DNA from: Pholiota molesta | Taxonomy: Eukaryota > Basidiomycota > Agaricomycetes > Agaricales > Strophariaceae | Assembly: GCA_014925825.1 (NCBI GenBank) | Contig: JACGCK010000115.1 | Location: 62,001-126,000, forward strand | Length of the DNA stretch: 64,000 nt | Reading direction: 5' to 3' | Part shown: in pieces, positions 10,948-22,681 of the stretch | How positions within the stretch are numbered: position 1 is the first letter of the stretch | Layout: each line of letters opens with the position of its first letter | Made by a program: the position numbers and the translations under genes | The notes under the pieces: generated by a model | Told to the model about the DNA's origin: nothing | The model's database searches: none | Seen by the model: the letters and a program-made list of their open reading frames with translations, nothing else

Positions 10948-11615
10948 CCTGGGTGAACTCCGTAGGGAGATTATGTTTCATGTTTTTACATAAATGTGGG
11001 AGACGGGAGATCACATGCAAGACATAACTGAAGCTTGAAGTTATAGTAGGTTATGCGCCACGAAAACTTGGTATTTCGTTATCTTACCAAGTATATACAG
11101 ATACAGAAGCATTGGATTTCCTAAAAATATACAATTGAAAAAGCTGAAAGAAATTGTGGGGGGAAATAAGAAATTTTAGGTTCACTCGAAAGAGGCGCCC
11201 GTGCTCCACAGAGCCTCCACTCTCTGCAGTTACTTAAAAATCGGGTCAAAAGTGAATTTGTACTGAGGAAATTCGGGAATTACGTGAATTTTTTTTTGAG
11301 ACGGTATACAAAGGGGGAAAGGGTTAAAGTGATTAGATACAGGATTCCTGGTAATGTATTCCTTTGTCTTTCGGCGCCAAAATAGGGTGAGCCGACGGCC
11401 AAACTTGATGACATCAGCACTGTTTGCTTCCTTGGATGCAGACAAATAAAGACGTCTTTGTGGCAGTGGAATCTCGGTACCGGCTTTCCTCTCAATTTCC
11501 TCCACACCTTCGAGTCGATTTCGACGACAGTCCATTGGTTCTTACTGCAGGACTCGTTCGATTGCCGTCACTTGTTGTCGGCCCCATACTCAACGCGGCC
11601 GTAGGGCCCTGACTC
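10948..11615. other. Intergenic, contains the TFA1 promoter
   Basis: AT-rich with a poly-T/A tract near 11288. No gene is supported. The last part must hold the promoter and 5' UTR of the TFIIE alpha gene. Confidence 0.5.
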
Positions 11616-13444
11616 ATGGCTACGAAGGAGGACCAAGAAACGCTGCGACTCCTCGTACAACATGTCTCGCGAGCTTTTTATGAGCCGAAATTCACCATTA
11701 TCATGGATCAGCTCGCAAGGCATCCAGTGTATGTATGCAAGCCCATGGTTTCTAACTGTTTTTGAACTTCTTGCAGCCTCAAGGACGATGATTTGGCTGG
11801 CCGCATGGGACTGCAGCCCAAGGAGCTGAATAAGGTTATCGCAGTCCTTGCGAATGACTCGCTCGTTAAAATGTGCGCATTCGACTTGATTCCAAGTGCT
11901 TGTCTGACCGTTCTGCTTAGCTATCGCCAAAATGAGCTTAAGGAAGGCGCTCAACGGAGTGTTGGAAAGCAATACTACTACATCGATTACGAGCACTTTT
12001 GCAACGTTGTCAAGTGGAGGGTCGCGAAAATGAGACACATCATTGATTCTACCTTGCGTAATGTACGTACTATCTTCTCGTATTTCTGGTTCATTTGAAC
12101 TCGTCAATAGGAACTTGACAACAAAGGGTATATTTGCCCTCAATGCAAGCAGTCGTATTCACCTTTGGAGGTGGACAAGTTGATGGATTTTGCGCGTGGA
12201 ATCCTGGTCTGTGAGATATGCCATGCGGAGGTGGTGGACAACGAGAACGCCGAGAGCGTGCTGGGGAGCAAGGACCGGATGCAGCGGTTTAACAACCAAA
12301 TGCGATTCATCCGCGAGGGCCTGCAGAAAAGCGAGGCTATGATCCTGCCGGCCTTCGACGTTGCGGCATGGATCAAGAACAACCCTTCCGAGTCGGACAA
12401 GAAAGCGTTGGCCACTACGGGCGGGCTCAAGGTCGCCGGCGCGGATGGCGGCCGCAAGGAGGACGAGGGCGTGGGGGTGATGATGGCGATGGACAAGGAC
12501 GAGTCGACGCGCAGGCTCGAGCGGGACGCAGAGGCCGAGGTGAAGCGGCAGCAGAATGCCCTGCCGGCGTGGCATTTGAAGAGTACGATCACCGGAGACT
12601 TGACAGCTCTGGGAGTGAAGGAGAGTGTGCGAGAGGCGGCAATGAATGGCAACGTCGCGATGTCGAACGACGATATTTTGAAGGGGCTGGGGGTTGTGGG
12701 TGGATCTTCAAGATCACAGACAACCATGCAGGCATATACTGGGGTCATGGAGGACGTGAAGCCGGTTGTGGATGTCGAATCTGATCGTAAATTTCATCTT
12801 TCTTTTTATCGTCTTCGCATCTCACACCTCTTACTTTCTATCTAGTGTACGATAAATACTATGCAAAACTTGTTGCTTCGTCTGCGGCTGCATCGGCGCA
12901 AGTCACCCCCACTGCCATGGGTTTCCCTTCATCGTCTTCCAACTCCCCAGATTTCCCCAATGTAGAAGAAGAAGAGGAAGATAAAAAGCCGAACGTGGAG
13001 TACCTCGACTCGCTGAACGCTTATCGCAAGCGATCAAGGAGCCAGGAAGACGTCGGCACTGCGACGAAGATAAAACATGCCAAGGTAGAAACTGTTGTCA
13101 ACGGTTTTGCCAATGGCAATGGCATCCCCAACGGGCATATTGAAGTCAATGGGCATGCGCGCTTGAACGGGACCACTGTCGTGTCCAGTTTTGCAGCGGA
13201 AGCTAGTGATGCGCTTATGACATACTACGAAAGCGCTGCAGCAGAGCCCGAGGAACCACAGGATGATCCCATAGTCAATGGTGAGTGGATAACAAGTTGT
13301 TTCTTTGAGATATGAATTCATCTGACCTGTTTCTTAGTGAATGGCGTTCCTAAACCGTATTCGCAAGTGACAGAGGAAGACCATGATTTGATGACACCGG
13401 ATGAATACATGGCGTATTTCGAGATCCTACAGGCGCGATCATGA
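11616..13444 (+). CDS. TFA1: Transcription initiation factor TFIIE, alpha subunit
   Basis: TFIIE recruits TFIIH to the RNA polymerase II preinitiation complex and helps promoter opening. Six exons (11616-11728, 11777-11872, 11921-12062, 12111-12786, 12846-13280, 13338-13444) close in phase for 522 residues. Residues 1-~95 form the TFIIE winged helix (LVQHVSRAFYEPKFTIIMDQL, then YYYIDYEHFCNVVKWRVAKM). A zinc ribbon uses C126, C129, C151 and C154 (CPQCK and VCEIC). A helical region and an acidic, low-complexity C-terminus follow, ending in a conserved-looking TPDEYMAYFEILQAR tail. No frame breaks. The start ATG is the first in frame, and the next exon joins correctly. Confidence 0.93.
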
Positions 13445-15948
13445 TCTCACGCATGATTTATGAGCACGTCCTGCTTGGAATAACGATTTCGATACGACAC
13501 CTTCTCCGACGAACTCCTTTCCCTCTTTCCCAATTCCCGAGCGCTAGCTCGTATCTTAGCGCGGTGAGGACTACCGACTTTTCCCCCACAGCTTGCAACC
13601 TTTCCATATGCAACCGCTTTCGCTCGCGGCTGATTGATGCCACTCAGCAAAGCTTTTGTTGGTGGAAGAAAACGCTGGTATCACGTTTGTACAGCAGGTA
13701 TCTAGGGTGATTGAGTAGATGAGCTGATAGTCTCTTTATATTTATCGGTGCAGGTTAGACAATTCGTTGTGTGTACTTACTTTACGATCTGTACTACCTA
13801 GTATAATCCTGAGCGGTTCTTTATACCGCTGGGAGTGTATCCATTTTGGCTAATTAATCAAATCTTTCGATAAACGCCACAGATGTTATTCACTGCTGTT
13901 TTGGATACTTTCGTCTAGCATAATATCTGACTCCGCCGACAAGTCTTATCGAAATGATCACCTCAAATTACTATGCACGATTGCCTCCAACGATCTGACG
14001 AACATCCGGAAATAATCGTTTCATACTCTACGTCCTTCAAGAACTGCATATGCATCGCGCCTGATTCTATTGCTCTGCTAAACGAGAATACCATCGAGCA
14101 GTTTCTTTACCATCCTAGATTGTCAAGCTGTATACTTTTCACGCCAAGAATGGGAAGATGTAGGAAGATGTCGACAACGGCGATTCGGAGGAACTTCCGG
14201 TATTTGTCCGGCTAGTAACTCCCTCTGTACCTACGGTGGTAAGTCTTTATCAGTATCAGGCTGTATTAGGTGCTAACTTCTTGTCGACTTCTCAACTTCT
14301 TCTCGACGATTTTAGGTTTTTAAGTTGAAAAGATTCCGCAGTCCTCGTTGGGGCCTTTTGTCGATCCTTTTTGCTTGGCCGGCCAAGTCTCTCCGCCTCT
14401 CTCTGAACAAGCGCTCAGCGCTCAATGGCCATTTCCTCCGGCCAGGTTTTCAGATCCTGTCTTCGTTGATGAATACCGTAATTTCTGAGCATATTTGGTT
14501 AAATTCATACGTTTAATCAGGAGCGTAAAGGGTGTCCTACGTCCCGGCGAAGTAGAGCTCACCCCTCCGAGTCATTATTGATAAGTACATAGGCGCGCGT
14601 CGCGCGTCGCGCGCCGCAGCGCGGAAGTTTCAATTAAGCTATCTCTCGTCGTCCGATCGGCTTTCTACGCCATCTCTAACGCCCGAACTCGACCGACCCG
14701 TCCAATTTCAATTTAATTTTCAAAAAGCCGTAGTCACAACCTGTCACAACTCACAAGAAAATATGAAGCCCTATAAATAGACACATCTCTTTCTGAAGGT
14801 ATATTCTGGTATATTACGCGCTGGTCGTGTGATATGTCGTTATGTACTAGGTTTGCAAATAACGCAAGCCTTCTAGATGCAGCTCCAGGCTATGGGGTCT
14901 ACAAATGTCTATATGTGTTCACCCGGACATCAGCTGCAACGTCTACTACGGTGTCTACCCTCCCCGCATCCGAAATGCCCGCATGGCCTGTGGCACGGAT
15001 TCATACAACCCCGGACCAGTCCGGACTGTGCCCGCTCTTTTTCTGATCAGGACTAGAGCGTAAGTATTGTTATCGTGAATTCTTAGTTCTACAGCTTTTA
15101 TCCGTGCTTCGGCATCGGCACGAGCATTCTGTAGCAACTCGCCTAGTTTTGCGCACACGATACGATGGATTCTAGGGATGGTGGCAATGTAGCAAAAGCT
15201 TGTGGACGAGTATGAGCCAGTATGTAGCGACCATACAACTTCTGTAGAGAGCATTCACATGCCACGGTTGGCAGCCTGTTCCGAAAAACGCTGAAAAACG
15301 CCAAACGGAGAATGTCAGCTATTTATAGCAAATCAGGCTGGGCTCCTGACATTCGTGCATGTGTAGAACTTGCAATTGCTGTAATTGCATCGTATGTATA
15401 GACATGATACGAGTGCAAAAATCAATACCTTTCGCATATCTTTGATTTGGGGTGTTCTGGCGTGCTACACTGTGATGGAGCGCAAATATGTCCAATCGGT
15501 TCGTGATAGCGGACGACCGCATGGAAAAACAAGCGGAAGTAGAGATAGTGAGCCATCCGCCCAACCAGCCTGTCCGTCCAATGGGAAAGGCCAGAAATCC
15601 ATAGTCAAAGGCCTAATAACAGACTTGACTATGTCAGTTAGCACTGGGTTAGCACCACCGCTATTGTGCATTTCAGCGGTGGTAGTGCGAAAATCGTACA
15701 TGGGCGGTGTTCTATAAATAACGCAACGCCAACCGCACCATGTGGACCCACTGTCGTGAGTGGAGATAGACTTTAGATTGGACCACAAATTTATCCCAAA
15801 AAATCAAACATCCTTTGTTCCTGGGCTTATCTCTCGGTATGGAAATAAGATTTCGGGCATGTCCAGACTTTGCCCCGGATCGGTCCTTCCACCTCACCGA
15901 TCTGTGGAGGGGCATATGTACATTCACTGCCGGAATAAATTGTAGCCG
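13445..15948. other. Long intergenic region, no supported gene
   Basis: About 2.5 kb with only short ORFs. It includes a GCGCGCGT simple repeat (14593-14624). A 99-residue minus-strand ORF (14955-15254) has a helical segment but no family, start context or splice partner. It may hold degraded repeats. Confidence 0.45.
14593..14624. repeat. GC-rich simple repeat
   Basis: Short tandem GCGCGCGTC-type units, about 32 bp and almost purely G/C, lie in an otherwise AT-balanced intergenic region. This is alternating-purine sequence able to form non-B structure. Confidence 0.6.
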
Positions 15949-15957
15949 TATATATAG
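15949..15957 (+). promoter_or_regulatory. TATA box and pyrimidine-rich start region of the POT gene
   Basis: TATATATAG lies 91 bp upstream of the only suitable ATG (16048). It is followed at 15981-16000 by a CT-rich stretch, as at many basidiomycete transcription start sites. Confidence 0.5.
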
Positions 15958-16047
15958 TCCTCTGTGCGCCTGATTGAATAGTTTCCCCTTCTTTCGAGAC
16001 TCCACGCTCCGCGCATACCCCACCGCGGCCCTCTGCTGTTCTTCACT

Positions 16048-18445
16048 ATGAACAAATCCCAGAGGACATCGCGGGTCTTTCTGCCATCGAAGTCGATGCC
16101 AAGAAGCATAGCATCGAGTATTCTTCGGAGAAGCACTCAGAAATCGATCTCCATCCTGAGTCTGACGGTATCCACGATGGTCTAGAGTTTCCGACTGAGG
16201 AGGAGAGAGAGACCCTGCGCCGTGTGCCCGACTCCATCCCATGGGCAGCCTACCGTGAGTGTTGTCGATCCCAACGTCAGCCATCCTTATCTTACACCTC
16301 GTGCTACAGTCATTGCCATTGTTGAATTTGCGGAGCGCTTTTCGGTGCGTATCTTCCCTCTATCATGCAAAAACTGTAACCGAACCTTTCTCCCTCAAGT
16401 TCTACGGCTCTAGCGTCGTCTTTGTGAGTTTTTAACATACTTCTACGTTGTCTGGAGTACATTTTATTGACGTTGCTCCGCGTAGACAAATTTCATTCAA
16501 CGGTCGCTGCCGCCAGGCTCACACACTGGAGCAGCAGGGCTCAATGGCCAAGCTGGTGCCCTGGGTATGGGACAGCGTGCGTCGACCGGTCTGACGACGT
16601 TCTACCAATTCTGGTGAGCCTAGAGGTTCTCTTGTCGGTGGCATTTTTTTTGACGGTTATCGTGCTTATGTCAGGTGCTATGTAACTCCGCTGCTGGGAG
16701 CATACATCGCCGACGCACACTGGGGTCGATACAAGACCATCTGCTGGGCCGTCGTCATCGCCTTGGTCGGCCACATCATCCTCATCCTCTCAGCCATCCC
16801 CAGGTCATTGGTGGTCATGGTGCCATTGGAGCCTTCTGTGTCGCATTGGTTGTGATGGGTTTCGGTGAGACAAATTCCATCTCTTTTGGTAGGCATTATA
16901 GCTGATTTGAAATCACCAAAGGTACTGGAATGTTCAAGGCCAACATCTCGCCTTTGGTCGCCGAGCAATACAAGCGCACCAAGTTGTTCGTTATCACGAC
17001 CAAGAGCGGCGAGCGCGTCATCGTGGATCCATCATTGACGACCCTGCGCGTTTACATGGTAATTTTCCTTTTTGGTTTATTCAGCCCATATTGAATTCCT
17101 TGATTTAGTACTTCTACGAATTGATAAACATCGGTGCCCTCATCGGTCAAATTGGAATGACCTATTCCGAAAAGGCGAGCATTTAATATCTTGATCCACC
17201 GCAAGAAAATGCTTACATTGGCCGTCTAGTTCGTTGGCTTCTGGCTCGCATATACCCTACCCACCGTCGTCTTCTTGCTTTGCCCCTTATCCTATGGTTC
17301 GGCCGCAATCGCTATCAACACACTCCTCCCACCGGATCCGTCCTTGCTACGTCTATCCGCCTATTCCGTCACGCATCTCGCGGAAAGTGGAGTCTGAACC
17401 CCGTCACCACCTACCGCAATCTCACTGCCGAAGGTTTCTGGGAAGATGCTAAGCCAAGCAAATTTGTCGGAACGAGGCCCGCGTGGATGAACTTCGATGA
17501 CCAGTGGGTTGACGAAGTGAAGCGTGGTCTTAAAGCTTGCGCCGTTTTCCTCTGGTACCCTATCTACTGTGAGCAGGACGTCCTGATTATTGTCCTGCGA
17601 TAGCGTGCTCATTGATATTTCCATAGGGCTTACATACAACCAGTTGAACAACAACTTGACATCACAGGCCGCTACTATGTCTCTTCACGGAATTCCTAAC
17701 GACGTTCTTTCAAATCTCGATCCATTCGCTCTCATTATCCTAATCCCATCTGTGACTTGTTTGTAAGTTGGCGTTATCCAATTCAAATACCACCTTGACC
17801 TAATATCGGTCGTACAGATCTACCCAGGTCTCCGCCGTATGGGTCTCAACTTCACTGCCCTCAAGAAGATCACCCTCGGCTTCTTCACCGGTTCCGCCGC
17901 CATGATCTGGGCTGCCGTACTGCAACACTACATCTACAAGACCAACCCCTGCGGTGAACAGGCATCCCTCTGTGCAGATGTGTCGCCTCTCAACGTTTGG
18001 ATTCAGAGCGGATCGTGAGTACTTCTTCTCGCATAAGGCCTCGGCGACGCGAGACTGAACATGTTTACTCTTCTAGATATATCTTGATCGCCATCTCCGA
18101 AATTCTGGCTTCGATCACTGGTCTTGAGTACGCCTTCACCAAGGCGCCCAAAAATATGCGCTCGCTCGTCATGTCCGTCTTCCTGTTCATGTCCGCCCTG
18201 TCCTCCGCCCTCGGCGAAGCCTTCGTCTGTGCGTATACCCCCATCTTCGCCATGCATTCCAGAACACACACTTATGCACGTTCCGATCTATAGCGCTTTC
18301 TGCCGATCCCTTATTGGTGTGGAACTACGGTGTCATGGCCGTCCTCGCCGGCGTGTCGGGCATTCTGTTCTGGTGGTCCGTCCGCGACCTCGACGCCAAG
18401 GAGGATGAGCTCAACAACTTGGCGGAGGGCCATGTCGAGGCTTAA
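16048..18445 (+). CDS. PTR2: POT/PTR2 family proton-coupled peptide transporter (four frame breaks)
   Basis: This family imports di- and tripeptides with protons across the plasma membrane and has 12 helices. Twelve exons with good splice sites can be read: 16048-16254, 16310-16344, 16400-16423, 16486-16613, 16675-16864, 16922-17058, 17109-17174, 17230-17568, 17627-17762, 17818-18014, 18077-18228, 18294-18445. Family motifs: IAIVEFAERFSFYG, LLGAYIADAHWGRYKT, GTGMFKANISPLVAEQ, FYELINIGALIGQ and FTGSAAMIWAAVLQHYIY. The frame breaks four times, each at a C run: 16058-16060, 16798-16801, 17283-17286, 17745-17747. One extra C at each site would restore the family sequence. The intron after 17174 is GC-AG. 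Either the assembly has homopolymer errors or the locus is very recently inactivated. Confidence 0.8.
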
Positions 18446-18911
18446 GTGCAAGAGCCATTGCTTTTAATGTATGACTTGTACATTTCTCTGTAATGCTCCA
18501 TGCCCCTATGATTTCCTGTCCCTGGAGATCGATCCATCTGGAATTCTTGCGTCTAATGCGTTTCAATTATTAGCACATGGAATTCCGATTTACTGTGTAT
18601 TTGTAGGCTATAGGTAATAATTATCTGACTGTTTGATATCCATAACGAGTCGAGTGTAATGGAAAGCGAAGTCAAGGAAATCGGTCTTTTGAAATTTGAT
18701 GCTCTCGGTTCTCGGCCAGAGAATTATGTCGTCATGACCGGGATCCATGCCAGCTTGTACATTGTCTCCTGCTAAGTATGTATTGCATGCTTGCATCATT
18801 AACATTTTAACACTGATTTTGTCCGCAGCACTGAAGGGTCGTATAAGTAAACAAGCCAATTTATTTCTGCGTGCTGATAAGGGCCAAGTCTTCTAGATAG
18901 CTTGTCCAAAA
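18446..18911. other. Convergent intergenic region
   Basis: Lies between the 3' ends of the POT gene and the first GFA-like gene. It should hold both 3' UTRs. No gene is seen. Confidence 0.5.
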
Positions 18912-20113
18912 TCACAGACCGAGATGGTGATCCATCTCAGGCTCGGTAGCCATACCCTCCACGAGACCTTGGATAATCCCCCCACTAGGCCTCGCGTTCT
19001 CAAGATAGCTCAGCCTCTCCTTGTGCCACTTTAACCACTCCTCTGCCCGTGCACCATTCGTCTGCTGATCAAAGAGCCCAGCCGAAATAACAAAGATGTC
19101 TGGGCGCCCCGTGTGCCACAAGAACACCGTCGCACCGCACGTCGAACAGAATTCTCTGTACTTCCCCGGGCTCCATGTGTACCGACTCAAGCTGCCGTGT
19201 CTGTCGTCCTCATAGCGGAGTTCGATGGGCTGGGTGCTCCCTGCTTCGAAGACGTTGGCGCGCGAGAGGAACGCCCAGGACTGCACCTCGGCCCCGCTGC
19301 CGAGGCGACAGCTGGTGCATACGCAGTGGCCGGCGAGGTACCTCGTCGAGGCGGAAGGTATCGCGTCGTTGATTTGCGCATCCGCGCGTTGGCCCTTCTC
19401 GTCGGTGGACTCGGGGAGAACAACCACCATTTCTCGTCCTTGGAGTTGCGAATCTTCGCTAATGGTTTCAGGGATGTTGGCATCAAGAGGTCGGGATACG
19501 GAGCCTGTGGCATGATCGAGTATATATTCGGGCGAGTGACTGTGAACCGGACAGCCCCGCAATGACAATACCCATCCAGCCCTTCTGCTTTCTTCATTTC
19601 CTCTTTGCTTGGTAGGTTCTCGGAACGCCAGTTTAAAGGTAATTCTTTGCTACCTTCAGCCTGCGCGAATCGGGGCAAACGATGACCTGCCACTTCCCGG
19701 AGCTGGTTGGCCATACCCCCATCCATAGTGTCCTTGACCCAGACGTGGGACCGCAATCGAGCAAGGCCTTCAACATTGTCGAGGATGCCACTGGAGACAT
19801 ACCATACAGTCTCATCGATGCACTTGAATAGGTGGGAAGAACAGGTAGCGCAAAAATAGCGGACCGCGCGGGAGGACGTGCGATAGCCTGTCAGATCCGA
19901 GGAGTTGGGATCCACTGGACGGAGACCGAGGCTTCCGACGAGCGGTAGACCTTGGATTGGGAGATAGTAAAAGGCCATTTGACCGGTGACATGTCTGCAG
20001 GTATTGCAATGACATAGAGAGTTGTCGAAGGGGAGGGTGGACCTATCAAACTTTACGCAGAAAGTGCTAGTGCCACAGTGGCATTGCGCCTTCATTGTAA
20101 GGACATCTGTCAT
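18912..20113 (-). CDS. Double-domain GFA/CENP-V-like zinc protein, copy 1 (one frame break)
   Basis: The GFA (glutathione-dependent formaldehyde-activating enzyme)/CENP-V fold binds zinc through CxC and CxxC motifs. The substrates of fungal members are mostly unknown. Two GFA domains can be read. Domain 1 has CHCG, CHCNTCRHVTGQMAF, YFCATCSSHLF and the ending DTMDGGMANQL. Domain 2 has CHCGAVRFTVTRP, YLAGHCVCTSCRLGSG, EFCSTCGATVFLWH and ends in a basic tail. The frame slips inside domain 2 at the G run 19413-19416 (a C run on the coding strand); one added base restores a WWLFSPE segment. The ATG at 20113 places domain 1 near the N-terminus; a second in-frame ATG lies at 20095. No introns. It lies 150 bp from a tandem paralogue. 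Confidence 0.75.
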
Positions 20114-20263
20114 TTCGGTGACGATAGATTGGAGACTCGAGAGTAAGGGCAAGGTCAATGTTAGTTCACATTCAAGAACAGACGCAGGCTTATAAAAGTC
20201 CAACTCATTTCTGGAAAACCAATGTCTCAGACAGAATTATCCAAATTGTCACTTTCAAACACG

Positions 20264-21533
20264 TTATGTTTCCGCCTTCATACCCTCTTGCAACGCTAGC
20301 GCCAGAGATGGTTCCAGAGCTTCCTCCTGGAAGCTCACGCGCTCCCTGTGCCACTCAAGCCAGTCCTCCGCCCTCGTCCCAGAAATCTCCTCGTCCAGCA
20401 GCCCCACAGAAACATATACCAAATCAGGCGTGCCCGCCTTCCACGAAAAGCGGTCGCGCCACAGGTTCCGCAGGATTCTTTATAGTTTCCCGGACTCGCA
20501 ATGAATTGCCTTAGTCCAGCCGGACGTTCGTCTTCAACCTCGAGACATATCGGAGTCGTGGAATCAGGCTTCAAGATATTGGCGAGTGGTATGTACGCCC
20601 ATGACTGGATTTCGCTTCCGCTACAGCGCCGACAGAAGCTGCACATGCAATCCCCGCGAGATATTTGGTGGGGTGAGGCGAATCTTTCGGGCGCAACCAC
20701 CATTTTTCATCCTCTTGTTCTCGATCTTGGATAGATGGACACGTCGTAGGGACAAAGGAGATCCGGATAGGCGCGGTTGGGATGAGCGACGCGTCCGATG
20801 GACGAGTGATGATGAATGAGATGGTCTTGCAATGGCAGGAAGCTTTGAGTTGGCCTGGGTTTTCGCTTGTGCACGGCCAAGCGATCGGCTCTCCATCCAA
20901 GGGGAAGTTCTTCACTGTCTCTGCCCCTCCTGTATCTCAACAGCTTCACTCCGTCGATAACCCTCAGCGATCGGCGAGACCCCCATCGAGTGTGTCCCCA
21001 ACACAGATATGACATCCTTTCTTGATCAGACCATCTATCTTTTCAAGCACGCCCACTGTAACCTCCCATTTGTCCCCAGTGTCTCCATGATGAACCCAGA
21101 AGAGATTGGCCGAGCATGACTTGCAAAAATATCTCGTTATGCCGGGGGAGGACGTGTATTTCATCATGTCACCGAGCTCGTAAGGCGTTTCGACTTCATC
21201 GACCGCCAATACGGGCAGCGGTGCTAGGAGTCCATTCGCAGTAGCGGAATGGTGGCGATTGTCATTGTGAGGCGGGGTCGGACTGCTTTCGTCGGCGCTG
21301 TGAATTCGAAGGCCGGCCCGACTAGGACTGCGGCTGCTATGGACGCTCAACCCATTCGCGCGGGTCAAGGGTACACCTTCGATAGGGGCATAGCTCAGCG
21401 CCATCTGTCCTGAAGTGTGTCGGCATATCGAGCAGTGGCAGATTTCGGCAGTGATGGGGAGGGATGCCGTGTCGAACGCAACGCGAAATGCGTTCAGTTC
21501 ACATTGGCAAGAAGCATTCACATAAGTCGTCAT
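20264..21533 (-). CDS. Double-domain GFA/CENP-V-like zinc protein, copy 2 (multiple frame breaks)
   Basis: Tandem paralogue of the gene at 18912-20113. Domain 1 is intact in one frame (CQCELNAF, CHCSICRHTSGQMALSY, YFCKSCSANLFW, DTLDGGLADR), with a ~40-residue low-complexity insertion. After ~20965 the conserved sequence continues only by switching frame about six times: LRVIDGVKLL, then CHCKTISFIITRP, YPDLLCPYDV, DEKWWLRPKDS, CMCSFCRRCSGSEIQSW, and finally DLVYVSVGLLDEEISG. It ends at a stop at 20264. Most switches fit a missing C/G in a short run, for example the CCCC at 20652-20655. Protein-level conservation across the breaks argues against an old pseudogene, but as assembled it does not encode a full protein. 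Confidence 0.65.
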
Positions 21534-22681
21534 CTCTTTGAATAGCACTAGCGAATCTATACCGGTTTTGCAGCGCAGGTTAGACAATATCAAAGCTGGC
21601 GGTTGTGGACAGTACCTTGGGGAAGGCTTGTAAGGTGGTTATATTATAACAGAGCGTTTGATAACACTTCGATAAAACGTCTTTGTACGCAACGGTATCG
21701 ATGACGCGGTGGAAAACTGTTATGGTGTGAAGTGTGATTTGAGTGTAAATTTACGGCCTGTCCGAGTATCAGCCTTCCTCTTATATAGCCAAGTCAAGAT
21801 AATCTGGCTATTTTGAACATTTGAAGTGCTTACTCAACGAGATCCGCAGGCATATGAAAGCCTAGGTCGTGGATGGTCTGTGGGACGCAATGTCGGGTTC
21901 CGATTATGTGCCGCAGCATAGTCGGTCGAGACTCCATACGAAGACATGATCATTCGATGATGGAAGGGAGCTGGAGTTGTCTGGAGTGCCAATGTCATCT
22001 ATTATCAGGTGATGACTCTATTGATAGAGGTCTAATCTTGCGTTAATTATAAATTTTCCAAGAGCATGTTCTATCTTTTTTGAGGAATGTACTTATCGGT
22101 AGCTGCTCCACAAGAGCGAATTCAATGACAATACAAGCGTTTATGTTCGTGAACTTCGAAGTTTCTACGCTGTTTGCGAGGCAAGCTCGCTGGCTGAGCA
22201 GATCCGAGTGGCCTGTAGCTTTGGATGTCTAATAATGATCAATTGGCTCATGAAAGGCAAAGTGGAGGGCGTACCATCTGTTAGAATCAGATAGGAGTAT
22301 ATCCCATCGGTAGATGGATCCGTATTTCGATCTCTTGCTTGGATGTTTGCATCTCGGTTGCCTGGTCTGGAAGTGGTGGGCCATTTTATGAGAAGAGCGA
22401 AAAGAGTGGTATTGGTTGTGGTGATGACACAAGATAACTGTATACAATGAGAAATAAAATGATAAAGAGTGTATTAGAGACCAGGGGAAATCGGAATAAG
22501 AAGACCAAGGAGCGTAGATATGATAAGTCGGAAATTTGCGATAATTATCAAGGAGCATAAACAGACAGCGGGGATCGGGTACTAGGCAACAAACATTAAG
22601 AGTTCAGTAAAAATGGGAAGAAAAAATGGTGAAACAAGGAAGCCCAAAGCAGATACTAAAATGTGACATGAGTATAGGGTA
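21534..22681. other. Intergenic, no supported gene
   Basis: Contains a TATATAA on the minus strand at 21781-21787 that may serve the GFA copy 2 gene. A 109-residue minus ORF (22229-22558) shows no domain. Confidence 0.45.

Noticed and set aside
12140..12748. 202-codon minus ORF
   Set aside because: Antisense shadow of the TFIIE alpha coding exon.
14955..15254. 99-codon minus ORF with a helical stretch
   Set aside because: No recognisable family, start context, splice partner or neighbour support.
15712..16284. 190-codon minus ORF over the POT promoter
   Set aside because: No motif, and it overlaps the conserved N-terminal exon of the transporter.
16048..18445. Programmed frameshifting in the POT gene
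   Set aside because: Four sites in one gene without slippery heptamers or pseudoknots is implausible. Homopolymer indels explain them better.
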